NCBI GenBank assembly: GCA_005784505.1
Contig: VCAZ01000179.1
Span: forward strand, 1-64,000
DNA length: 64,000 nucleotides
Direction of reading: 5' to 3'
Source of the DNA: Bagarius yarrelli
Lineage: Eukaryota; Chordata; Actinopteri; Siluriformes; Sisoridae
In this document: one piece after another, positions 11,965-23,422 of the stretch
How the letters are laid out: every line of letters starts with the position of its first letter
Position numbering within the stretch: the first letter of the stretch is position 1
Notes under the pieces: generated by a model
What the model saw: only the letters and a program-made list of their open reading frames with translations
Databases searched by the model: none
What the model was told of the DNA's origin: nothing
Made by a program: the position numbers and the translations under genes

Positions 11965-12110
11965 AAGCCCTGGCACTGCCAAGCTGCCACTGTTGGACCC
12001 CTGAACAAAGCCCTTAACCCTGTCTGCCACAGGAGAGCCGCATCACGTTTTACCAGCAGCTGGAATATGTAGAGAAAAGATTTTTACTGTGCCGTTAAGA
12101 ATGTGTTAAT
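11965..12110 (+). repeat. SINE, second subtype (partial)
   Basis: CTGCCACTGTTGGACCCCTG and AAAGCCCTTAACCCTGTCTG, followed by a body (GCATCACGTTTTACC..., TTTTTACTGTGC) shared with the copy at 14240 and not with the common family. Confidence 0.65.
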
Positions 12111-14239
12111 TTATGCTTAAACCTGCTTTAATTATTTATACCAAGAGAGTTTTTGCTTCTTATCACTAATCACCCCTGGCTTACTCATTAGAGATCAATT
12201 AAACAGATTTCTGCAACATCCTCCTTTATCAAAAGAGCCATACAACCAAAAGATAAACCTAGATTAGCTGACCCTACCGAACACTAAAGCCATCCATGTG
12301 ATAGCTTTAAACTTGAAATAAATAACACATAACTAACAAAGCATATAAATAACGTTTAGTAGCTTAGATAACCTAGGTGCTGAAGTTAAAATGGGGGTCT
12401 TAGCAAAAGGAAGCATTAACAACCTCTAGGGTTAACATACTGATTATAAAGTTTAATAAACACAGCCCTTCGTTCAGTCACATTTTATTAGCTGAAAGCG
12501 GCTACAGTAAGAAATAGGGGGAAAAAAATCAATTTATTACAAATCAATGGTTCAGAATTAATTAGATTTTATTCTGTAGTGTTTTTAAAAAACAGACAGT
12601 ATAAAGAAGAAAACTTGGTGACAGACAGAGGGTAAAGAATTCTATTATATAATTGGGTACTAACAAACTAATCATGCTGCTTGTTATTACAGATCTCCAT
12701 GAGTGTAGAGATGTATTACAGATACCCATGAGAGTATAAATGTAATAAAAATGTTAATAGATTTATTCCTGTATTAAATCATGTAAAAATGTTTAACAAT
12801 GATGACTTTAAAAGCCCTTTAATTTGAGAAATACTTGGTTAATGCAGCAGCCTGTTGGAGGTTTAATTCAATATATGGCAAAAAAAAAAAAAAAAAAAAA
12901 AAGTAGTAATCAGGTGCTACACACTACAGTGAAGATTTGTAAGACAAACTAAAAATATTGACAGGGCCAAATAAATCCAGATAGTGGGTGTTTTAGAACC
13001 GCAAGTTTTATATGCGGTCTGGTTAACGCATTTGAAGTCTTGACTTGTGCTTTAAAAGAACTGCAAGAGAATTCGGACCCCCAACCACATAATGATTCAA
13101 ATATCAATGACATTTTCAGTACGTTAACCACCACATGAAAAAGAAAAACTCGCTGCTCCATCTGCCTCTTCCACCGCCTTTTTTCTCTGCAAATTTCAGT
13201 AGATAATCTCTATATGCATCAACACCAGCATCAACTCCTTTTGCACAAGAGCCAGTTAATGCCCAACACGAACCCAGCTGAAATGTCCTGCCTGAAAAGA
13301 GGAAATGTTTAACAAAAAAGTTACATACGTCACGCCTCAAAATGAGATATTTCTAGCCCACAAAACAGCAACAAACTGCAGTGGAAGAGTTTTTTAAGCC
13401 CAAGATGATGAAAGGATAGTCACGCATGTATTGGTAGCTTCTGCATTATAAAGAACTAAAATGAATCTAGTTTTTGTACGACTTGTGAATATCAGTGGAG
13501 AATGACGGCAGAGTGATAATATATTTTTGCTCAAGGCATCAAAAAATGTATAATTTAAAGGCAATGTCCTAATGTAATTAAAACACTACACCAAATGTTA
13601 TTTTGCTGTTATAAAAAGCTCCACTTTTTCCTATAGAGCATTGATAAAGTAACAGAATTTAGACACTTTCCTGCAAATATATTAGTACATACTGACCCAA
13701 GACATATTTTGCACCAACTCTCTAGCTGAGCTGCAGGTAAACCCGCTGAGTAGAGAAGGTTAGATGTGTTTACAGGCACAAAAAAAGAGAGCAGCTGGAC
13801 GTCTCTGAAAGGTCAGGGAATAAACTCGGAACTAAACTAGAGTGCGCACATTACTCAGGCCCAAAATAAAGATGACTGAGGAAACACAGACATCTTTGGC
13901 AATTTCAATACAAAGCAGTAATTTACAAAAACGGAGGCTTATTTTACACCATAACATTAAATAATAGGCACCGTCACATTTCAAACATTCTTACCATGAT
14001 TCAGACACGTGCAGCACACGCCGTCCCTCGTTGCTGGAGGACTATGCTGTTTTCTGGATATTCACATACAAACACACACACACACACAGCTTACCACTGT
14101 AATCATTACCAAAAACAATCAGATATCTATTTTGTTTATGATGAAGCCTTTTTCATTCAAGCCATTTATAATACATTACGATTTATTCATCACTAAAACG
14201 CACGGTTATTTAATGCTTCACCAACCTATAATATTTAAA
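12111..14239. other. Intergenic DNA, no gene recognised
   Basis: AT-rich, with an A run at 12880-12902 and an (AC)n stretch near 14074-14089. A 74-codon minus-strand frame at 13116-13340, with DAGVDAYRDYLLKFAEKKGG, lacks any domain I know. Confidence 0.4.
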
Positions 14240-14460
14240 ATGGTGGCTCAAAAGGTTAAGGCGCAGAGTTGTTGACTAGAAGACCTGGGTTCAAGCCCTA
14301 ACGCCGCCATTCAGCCACTGTTGGGTCCTTGAGCAAGATCCATAACACTTTCTGCTCCAGGGGTGCTGTATCATAGCTGACCCTGTGCTCAGACCCCAAC
14401 TTTCTAAGAGAGGATATGCAAAGAAACAACTTTTACTGCACTGTAGAGTCCATGTGACAA
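14240..14460 (+). repeat. SINE, second subtype (near full length)
   Basis: Head GGTGGCTCAAAAGGTTAAGG, B-box-like GGGTTCAAGCCC, CCACTGTTGGGTCCTTGAGC, then a body with CTCCAGGGGTGCTGTATCAT and ending near TTTTACTGCACTGTAGAG. It shares the tRNA-like head with the common family and has a different 3' part. Confidence 0.75.
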
Positions 14461-14848
14461 GTGAATTCATTAAAAATAAATAAACGAACAATGCCAGATT
14501 TTCTAATATCCTTATATAATGTCATTCTTTTGACTTTTCTTAAAAATTATACTCCCCCCTCACATACAATGAGGCTGTTTCAAGTCTAATGTCACCCATA
14601 GCTATTAAAATGGATTTAAGATTTAGCAGTTTGTGTTGAATGAAGAAAAATTGTGGGAATACTGTAACCATGAAACTGTACATGCCCTGTATGTATTTTA
14701 TTTATGGGACAGGAATAAGTGTTCAGTGTTGAGCTAAAAAAAACTAACTGTGTTCCCACCACATTCACCCGGGTTTCAACAGAAACATACAGGAACTCTT
14801 AAAAGAGTAAAACAGCATAAGAGCGATTGTACATAAACAGTTCAAGAG

Positions 14849-15310
14849 CAGTGGTTCCCAACCTTTTTTAGTCTGACCCCACTTTTCCCCTAAGAAACTA
14901 TTTTAGTGCCCCTCTTCACATTTAATGATATTATCGCTCTTGGTGATTTCGGCATTTCCTGTTTTCAGTATTGCTAGCAAATTAAGGGGGCACTACCTCA
15001 TCTGGGTCCAATATGCCTGGTTCATTACTATCAGCTGCTGCAAGCGAATCATTAAGCCCGTCGTATTTTTTGGTCAGTCAGGGTATCATGGATAAATTTA
15101 GCAGTGCGCAGTATGATGCGACCACCCCCAGAGCTCACTGAGGCCCCCTTTTGGGTCGGGACCCCCCTGAAACATATTAAAATCATTATTGTTAATTCAT
15201 TGAATACAAGTATTATGTAAGGCTTAAATGGATGTTTTAGTAATATCTGTATTTGATAAAGGTTGGCTTTCAAACTAAAAATTACTTTAGTTAATAATGT
15301 AGCCTAATTT
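14849..15310 (+). mobile_element. hAT-like non-autonomous element remnant
   Basis: Begins CAGTGGTTCCCAACCTTTTT, a hAT-type end, followed by a GACCCC-rich strip and, at 15121-15165, CCCCCTTTTGGGTCGGGACC. Its last part (GTATTTGATAAAGGTTGGCT, then TCAAACTAAAAA) is also found at 40890-40960, so the two are members of one family. No transposase is left. Confidence 0.6.
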
Positions 15311-15704
15311 ATTTTTTACATTTGCCACCAACAGAACAGTTCACTTTACATATTTTATTAAGATGGAACAGCTGCTACTGCACGCCAGCCAGCAAAACAC
15401 ATTAGACAAAATGATCAAACGGTTGGGAAAGAAAAAAAAATTTTTTTGTTCAATACAAATACAAAATCTGTCTGTAACATCTAAAATTCACAAAGATTTA
15501 TGTTGGATCTCACCATTATCCATGCATAATGTACCCTTTTTAAATACAGTTCTCAAAGATTTTAGGGTATTTTTTTAGCATTTAAATCTTCTTTCTATGG
15601 TTCTGATGTGAGAAAGCAAATTAGGGCAACCTCTTAATATAACCAGGCTTTACAATGTACAAACTTTAATGCTACATGTAAGACTATATTATTTATAAAC
15701 AATA

Positions 15705-16340
15705 TACTGGCAAGAAAAAAATATTTGAACCTTTTGGAATTTTATTTATTGAGAACAACCGAAAATACCTCATAGTGCTCGTGGAAAAAGTATGTGAACC
15801 CTTGAGTTAATGACATGTGGAGTCTTAAGATAATGAGTTTTGCCTAATAAAAATCTCCCAAACATTTGGAGTTTGCTCTGCAGAAGAACACCACACTTGC
15901 GTAAACCAAGCTTTTGGACCTGCTTTACTGCATCAGGGCCTGGCCAGTCTAAAATCATTGAGGAGAAGACAAAATCCCTAGACAACTTTTCAGAACAACG
16001 TGAGAACATTTGTACATCAGCTGAAACTGGCTTAGTCAGAGTCCAGACCTCAACTTAATAGAGATGCTATGAATTGACTTGAAGAGGGCCATACACACGA
16101 GACGTCCAAAGAATATGACAATTCTGCCAGGAAGACTGGGCTAAAATTCCTCCTCAACTATGTGCAGCTACAGCAAGCGCCTGGGTGTGGGTATTGCTGC
16201 TAAGGGTTCACTTACTTTTTCCGCTGCCATTTTTTGGGTTATTATTTTAGACCATTATATTTGTCAATACCAATACTTTATGACAAATTTGTTTAGAAAA
16301 CCATGAAATTGCAAAAGGTTCACGTTTTTTCTTGCCACTG
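15705..16340 (+). mobile_element. Decayed Tc1/mariner element, about 0.64 kb
   Basis: Ends match as inverted repeats: left TACTGGCAAGAAAAAAATAT and right TTTTTTCTTGCCACTG, each flanked by TA (15703-15704, 16341-16342). An inner repeat AAAAAGTATGTGAACCCTTG lies at 15785. Between them are fragments of a Tc1-type transposase 3' half (SRPQLN-REML region near 16035) with stops. Internally deleted and inactive. Confidence 0.8.
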
Positions 16341-16342
16341 TA

Positions 16343-17045
16343 TGTCTAAATGTATGTGTATGTATTGATTCAATCAATAAACTATGATTAAAATAAATGA
16401 ATTTCTCATTTTTATAAAAGTATGTTTAACGCATGCTTGATGCAAGTGTTCAAAATCCTTCCCTTTAATTACTGAAACCACCTAGAAAAAAAGGAATTCT
16501 TGACATCTGCATGCATAAAATCAATTATTAAAATGTTTAAAAAATATGTAACAAAAGAAGATGATGTGATTGGGGAAATAATTTGAGCAGGTATTTTTTG
16601 GTCATTCCACAGACTAGGAGTCAGAAAAACGACAGAAAAAAATAATTTTGAAAAAAGTAACTAGATTTTTAAAAATCAAGTCGTTCAGACACACTGAGGA
16701 TGTAAAAAAAAAAAAAAATGTAGACAAAATAGTTGAAACAATTGGTGTTTTCACTAATTTAGTGCATCTCACTGCAGACTCACCTAAAAATGCATCATCC
16801 AGCTGTTTATGTTTGCCACTGCCAACAAACAGTTCCCGGCTAATTACATTTTTATTTATCAGACCGTTTCACACTTTTTGAACCTTCTGAAATGGTAGAG
16901 TTTATATTCTGGTAGTAGCACCAGAATTCTTAATACTTATGCAGTCCAATTTGTGTATGTATTTATAGCGGCCGGTCAATCATAGCTGGTAAATTTAACT
17001 TATTGCAGCAGCAATGTTAAGCATTTAAATATTTGGGATAGCCAA
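16343..17045. other. Intergenic DNA, no gene recognised
   Basis: AT-rich; no repeat family or coding potential recognised. Confidence 0.4.
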
Positions 17046-17052
17046 TTTTCAC

Positions 17053-17063
17053 TTGAGAGAAAA

Positions 17064-17121
<58 letters not shown>

Positions 17122-17369
17122 GAATGGAGATACAGAAACACAGAGATAGACATTAAAAAAAGAGTGAGGGAGAAAGAAAAAACAGAAATAGATATTAAGA
17201 AAACAAGAGCTAGACAGACAGCGAGAAAAAGGGAGAAAGAGAGAGAGGGAGAGAGAACAGAATAGAATGGGGATACAGAAACAGAGATAGACAGACAAAA
17301 AAAAGAGAGCGGGAGAAAGGATAAACACCGAAATAGATATAAAGAGAACATAAGCTAGACGTGACAGCA

Positions 17370-17400
<31 letters not shown>

Positions 17401-17520
17401 ATAGAGATACAGAAACAGACATCAAAAAAAGAAAGGAAAAAATAAATAAAAACCAAAATAGATATTGGAAGAACAAAAGCTAGACAGACAGTGTGTGAGA
17501 GAGAGAGAGAGAGAGAGAGG
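17053..17520 (+). repeat. (GA)n-rich tract with a repeated block
   Basis: Four GA runs separated by related blocks: AATAGA(G)ATACAGAAAC and ACAGAAATAGATATTAAGAA recur three times at roughly 150-190 base spacing, so the tract is a degenerate higher-order tandem repeat. Confidence 0.8.
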
Positions 17521-17947
17521 AGTGTGAAAGACCAGCTCACCCCCTGCTGGAGAAGAACACAGTTCTGGTGTGTTCCTCAAGCTAGCAACGGCTCTCACTC
17601 TCTTGCTCGGATACCTGGATAAGTCAGATACAAAGGGACAAACACTTACCAAACACATAGACAGTGTGGAGATGACAGCAGCACACACACTTTACACTTA
17701 CCACCACACAGTGCAGGGGTGCAGACCACATCGACAGAAACGCAAGGCGAGACCGATTCGAGCTGATGCAACAATAATCCAATTCTTAAACGCACTGGAT
17801 TTACGAGAGGTTTAATGTCCAGCAGTATAAAGAGGCAGCGTTGAATACTGAATCTGAGCAGGTATATTAGCATTTCATTCTACAACCTGAAATCTCCTGG
17901 GACAATATTTATTGTCGATACTTGAATAAAATAAAGAAAAGAATTTA

Positions 17948-19300
17948 CAACCCCACTTTATTTCACAATAGAACAGACAACAAGGGATTAAAGTGAGAAA
18001 TTGTATGCTTTAATCCACTAAATGAGCTCATTTCAAATTTGATGCCTGCTACAGGTCTCAAAAACCCGTGGGCAACAAAAGGCTTGAAAAAGCAATAAAT
18101 GTAAAACATATTTAGCTGGGACAACATTACCGACTAATTTAACAGACAGATTAGATTCTAAATTTCTTAGATAGTCTCTCAGAAGTAAAGTAAAGATGGA
18201 CAGAGGCTCTTCAATCTGTAAAAGTTTGCGTAGAAAGATCATGGAATACTTTAAAAACAATGCTTGTATCAAAAGATACAAGAGAAATGTTTGTGTGTAA
18301 GGTGTAAGACCTGACGACACTGCATTACTCAACAGCATAATTCTGTGACTGACATTATTGAATGGGTCCAGGAAAACTTTCAGAAACCAGTAAACACAAT
18401 CCGCTGTGCCATCCAACTAAAGCTCCATCATGCAAAAAGGAAGCAATGTGTGAACACGGTCCAAAGGCGCCATCGTATCCTGTCGGCCAAGTCTCATTTA
18501 AAATGGACTGATTTAAAGTAAAAAAGGTGTTCTATGGTCAGACAAGTCGAAATTGGACATTCTTGTTGAAAATCGCAGACGCCGTGTCCTCCGGGTTAAA
18601 AAGGAAGGAAACCTTCCAGCGTGTTATCAGTGTTCAGTTTAAAAGCCAGCATCTCTAATAGTATGAAGTGCATAAGTGCATACAGTATTGCCAGCTTTCG
18701 TGTTCTGAAAGGAGTCTATAAATGGAAAGATTGAAAGATTTCAGATCATATGCTCCCGTCCAGACCAGACGACGTCTATTTCAGGAAAGACCTTGCGTAT
18801 TTCAGCAGGACAATGGCAACCACATACTGCAGCTATGACAACAGTGTGGCTTCGTAGTAGTAGAGTAGTAGTAGCGTTCGTGTGCTAAATTAACCTGCCT
18901 GCAGTCCACATCAACATTTTCACCTATAGAGAACACATTTGGCGCATCAAAAATATAACAGCAGAATATATAGTCACAGAGATGACCTTTTCAGCAGTTG
19001 AAAACCTGAATCAGACAAGAACGGAACCAAATTCCAAAACACCAAAACTTCCCAGACGTCTTCAAAGAAGAAAAGACGCTACACCACCATGGTAAGAAAA
19101 CATGGCGCTAAACCATGTGCACGTCCCCAATTATTTTGAGACATGTGGAAGGCAAGAAATTTAAAATGAGCTCATTTTATTTATAAAAGGGTAAAAACAT
19201 GTTCTATTGTAATAAAATTGGCTCGTGTGATTTAAAAGTTTTTTATTTTTTATTTTACTCTAATTTAAATAACGTCCCAGCTTTTCTGGAATTCGGGTTG
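17948..19300 (+). mobile_element. Decayed mariner-like transposon, about 1.35 kb
   Basis: TA-flanked ends CAACCCCACTTTATTTCACA (left, damaged) and CCAGCTTTTCTGGAATTCGG-GTTG (right). The inside retains pieces of a transposase gene on the plus strand: near 18795-18870 a frame like QQDNAKPHTA (CAGCAGGACAATGGCAACC), then TGCCTGCAGTCCA and AACACATTTGGCGCATCA, which correspond to the SPDLSPIE-W region. Many stops; inactive. Confidence 0.75.
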
Positions 19301-19737
19301 TACACAAAGTCTCCGTGCTAACATCAGGCGCAAGCTATGTAATCCTCATACCCTGACCAGTCAATCATCCAAGACATGATGTAATTGCACAGAAGCAAAA
19401 GATTACTTGGGGTAAGAGGATTGTGCACAATTAGTACAAATAATCAAACAATCAACTCTGAATTCTGAACATATTAAAGATGATGAGCGTTTGATATCAA
19501 ATCACTTGTTCAGTTCATGTACCGTTTGCCCACAAGGACAAAATTTTGGATCATGGCAGTCAAAGCACAAAGAAAAATAAAGCAGATTCAACATAAAACT
19601 TAAATCATGATAAACTTAGGTTGATTAACTGCACAAACTACATATGTTTAGGGTGTTGATTCCCAAACTGCAACACATCAAGGGGGCCATGGGTGTGGGG
19701 TTAGGCACATCAACATTGGGTTACGGGGGGGTCAACT

Positions 19738-19749
19738 GGTTCCCAAACT

Positions 19750-19794
<45 letters not shown>

Positions 19795-20853
19795 CGCGGC
19801 GCAATTAAAAAAAAGGGGTTGACGGGGGCTTGTGTGTGAAGTCAGCAGATTTTGATAAGTGATGCATTAAAATTTGAAAAAGAAAAATGGCTAAAATTCG
19901 AAGCGGAAACTTGACATGTCACTCTCAGTAAGTATTTACTGCGGTGCTTGGTGAAAACTTGGTTTAGCCGCACGGCTTTTACATACATGCTAAAAATCGA
20001 TCAATGTAGAAACAGAGCATTAGGAGGTCCAACAATGTAGAGTGTAAAGAAAAGCCCAATACTATTTCCAACCTTTTACGTTCTGGGGGAATTAAATACA
20101 GATTTAACAGGCAGGCGATGAATGATTTGGGAAATAATTTTTTTAAATTGTTAGTTGATTAAACCAACTCTGCTCACTTAAGGTAGACCTGCTTTATGGT
20201 CCCACAATATCAATATCCCTCAGTATATTCCACTGTGCGTTTAATTAAATTGTTTATGACCCAGCTTTACTCATCTACCACTCATGTTCATCAGAAAGAC
20301 ATCAGTCAAAGAAGGTTCCTAGAATACTTTTTCCTGTTTGCAAAAGCGTTACTGCGCTGTAACATGGTGTCAACGCTGGCAAAATGACGCTTTTCTCCCC
20401 TTATGCTCTGCCCGCGTATGATAATAGCTTTATAACACTACCCAATTATCTGACCAGTTAATAAAACAGAAGTTTATATCTAACTCCATTCCATAGTACT
20501 GAATAGAATAATAACAGTCAAATTTTAGTGTTATTTTCAATACTTGAATTTTTTGGCTTGTGCTTATTGGTTATTAACATTTAATTCATTTAATTCTTGA
20601 ATTAAATTAAAAGTGTACCAAAATACTGTGTGTTAAATTAATTTTTATTTCCATGCATCTCTACATTTTTAAAAAGAAAAGAAATTTCTTCAGGGAGATA
20701 CAGGACACCAAAAAATGATCTGGCTTATTTATAATTTATATAAGTTAAATACAAAATATTAATTACATCACGTTATTACCTCAAGACAACACAGTACCAG
20801 TGTGTGTCTGTTTGGAATGAGGGGGTTGGGGTGTCGGTCTCTTGGTTTTTTTT

Positions 20854-20906
<53 letters not shown>

Positions 20907-20959
20907 CGCTTATTCATTCTTTTAAAAAAGGGGCCCAGCTGAAAAAAAGTTTGGGAACC
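19738..20959 (+). mobile_element. hAT-like non-autonomous element with poly(G) near both ends
   Basis: A perfect 12-base inverted repeat, GGTTCCCAAACT (19738-19749) and AGTTTGGGAACC (20948-20959), bounds the block. Just inside the left end is a run of 45 G (19750-19794) and near the right end T18G43 (20846-20906), followed in both cases by GGCGC. A second TTCCCAAACTG at 19660 suggests a nested or duplicated left end. Inner DNA is AT-rich with no transposase. I could not define a target duplication. Confidence 0.6.
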
Positions 20960-20969
20960 TTAAATGACC

Positions 20970-22175
20970 TTAAAAATTGCAGCAAAGAGTTGATTCATAC
21001 ATTTGCTTATTGCCCTTTCCACATTTTGTCAGCTTTCAACCATACACTTAAATGCATTTTATTGAAATTTCATGTAACAGACCAACAGAAAGTAGCACAT
21101 AATTGTGAAGTGCACGTGTTGAATTTAGTCTCAGTATAAATACACCTGTTCTGTGAAGGCCTCAGCAGTTTGTTAGAGAACACTCGTGAACAAACAGCAT
21201 CATGAAGACCAAGGAACTCTCCAGACAGGTCAGGGATAAAGTTGTGAAGATGTTCGAAGTAGCGTTAGATTATAAAAAAAATATCCCAAGCTTTAATAAC
21301 CACAAGGAGCTCTGTTCAATCCATCATCCCAAAATGGAAAAAGTATGCAACAACTGCAAACCTAGCTAAACATGGCCGTCCACCTAAACTGACAGACCGA
21401 GCAAGTAGAGCACCGAGGAGAGAAGCAGCTAAGAGGCCCATGGTCTCTCTGGAAGAGCTGCAAAAATCCACAGCTCAGGGGGGGGACAATCTGTTCACAG
21501 GACTATAAGTCTTGTACTCAACAAATCTGGCCGTTATGGAAGAGTGACAAGAAGAAAGCCATTGTTGAAAGAAAGACATAATTCCTGTTTGCAGTTTGCC
21601 ACCAATTATGTAGGGGACACAGCAAACATGTGGAAGAAGGTGCTCTGGTCAGATGAGACCAAGGTTGCCTAAACACAAAGCGCTATTTGTGGCTTTGGAG
21701 GCTGCAAAAGACTTGAGACTGGGAAGGAGATTTACCTCCCAGCAAAACAATAATCCTATACATACAGTCAGAGCTACAGTGGGATAGTTTGGATTAAAGA
21801 ATATTCATGTGTTAGAATGGCCCAGTCAAAGTCCAGACCTAAATCCCATTGAGCATCTGCGGCAAGACTTAATAATTGCTGTTTACAGACGCTCCCAATC
21901 CGATCTGACTGAGCTTGAGTTGTTTTGCAAAGAGACATGGGCAAAAACCTCAGTCTCCAGATGTGCAAAGCAGGTAGAGACATACCCCAAAAGACTTGCA
22001 GCTGTTATTGCAGAGAAAGGTGGCTCTACTAAGTACTGGCGCACGGGGGCTGAACACAAATGCAAGCCAAACGTTTCAGATTTTTATTTGTTGTGATTTA
22101 GAAAACCATGTAGCATTTTCGTTTCACGTCACCATTATGTGCTATGACCTGATCTTCAATTCTAGTAATGTGCAT
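20970..22175 (+). mobile_element. Decayed Tc1-like transposon
   Basis: Starts in a TIR-like stretch (CCACATTTTGTCAGCTTTCA, with AGACCAACAGAAAGTAGCAC) and runs into a transposase gene: start region at 21202 (ATGAAGACCAAGGAACTCTC), HTH region, and 21830-22050 with SPDLNPIEHL and KRLAAVIAEKGGSTKYW. The middle of the gene, including the second catalytic Asp, is deleted around 21690-21720, and frameshifts are present. Inactive. Confidence 0.85.
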
Positions 22176-22229
22176 AAACCTGGTTAACACTTTGTGCTTC
22201 TGCTACATGGAATTTTCTTTGTTCTTAAA

Positions 22230-22300
22230 AGACTGGGTTAAGGTGTTGGACTACAGATTAGAGGTTCATGGGTTCAATTCCCAACAGCACCAATAAAGGT
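22230..22300 (+). repeat. SINE tRNA-like head
   Basis: GGGTTAAGGTGTTGGACTAC, then GGGTTCAATTCCCAACAGCA; the body is missing. Confidence 0.65.
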
Positions 22301-22452
22301 GTGTAGCCAAAATGTATGCATTTAAAACTTGATATAAAAATGTGATTGTTTATTAAAGGTCCTAAGCAATGACGAATGGTACAGTCTAAATTAATTTACA
22401 GGCACAAACATTGAGTTGCAAATTACTTGACCAATTGTTGCTCGGATGAGTT

Positions 22453-22458
22453 TTTATT
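22453..22458 (-). terminator. hnrnpr polyadenylation signal AATAAA
   Basis: TTTATT on the plus strand reads AATAAA on the gene strand, about 965 bases after the hnrnpr stop codon; a 3' UTR of this length with T-rich blocks (22929-22955) is plausible. Exact cleavage site not determinable. Confidence 0.6.
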
Positions 22459-23422
22459 GAAACGGAACAAACAAAAAAATAAAAATAAAAGTTATAAATA
22501 CAAACATCAGAGAATAAACTGTCATGGCTCTTAAGGTGAGCCAAACCTAACGAGCAAATTTCAAAACAAACAAAAAAAAAAGTCTGAAGTTATGTCAGGT
22601 TTTAAAAAACACAATTTTACTACGTCTAGAAATGCTAAACATACACTTAACGGTATTTCCAGCTACAAAACTTTTGTTTTTCCTTCCTGTGGATTCTTTT
22701 CTCCACTTTCTGAAAAAAAGATGAATAAAATGAAAATGAAGCTCTAGTCAAAGCTGTTATTTACAAGCAAGACCCTACGCCACTATCAGAAACCACAGAA
22801 CGAGAGAGAGAGAGAGAGAGTAAGGGTAATAAGAGGGTGTACAGTATGTATGTGTTACGGCAGGATGTTTGGACAGGAGCTTTACGCAAGACCATTTCAT
22901 GACTTTAAATGTACAGGATTTTTGTATTTTTCTCTTTTTTTTTTTTTTTTTTTTTAGAAGTCAAAGTCCTCGTTTCTTTAAAATGTTCGTTGCTGGCTTT
23001 TAAAACAAAGAACAAATGGAAAGGGATAAAAGTAGAGCATGATTTAAGACAAAATGTCCCAGTCACTCGTGTGTGATAGAGTGAAAGAAAGAAAGAGAAA
23101 TAGAGAGAGAGCAAACCAATCAGGGGGAAGGAGGAGGAACAGATACATTCTTGTCTTCAGCCAAAACGTACTTTCAGCCAATCAGGATTTGTGATGCCAA
23201 TTCTGGGGCGTGTCCTTATTGTGTCACTGACATACTCTACGGAGGGAGAAGGAGAATAGAAGTCAAACACTGCCAGCCAATCAACGTCTGAGTGTTTCCT
23301 TTTTTCACAGGAGGACGGTGGGAATGTGATCGAGTTGTGTTTTATCTACTTTTTGGTGGTGATTTTTTTTTCTCTTTTATTGTTGCCAAATACCTTTTTA
23401 TGGGAGGTGATGTATTTGTCAT

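Noticed and set aside
13116..13340. Frame with DAGVDAYRDYLLKFAEKKGG as a possible exon
   Set aside because: An AG acceptor-like site exists nearby, but there is no convincing donor, no partner exon and no family match.
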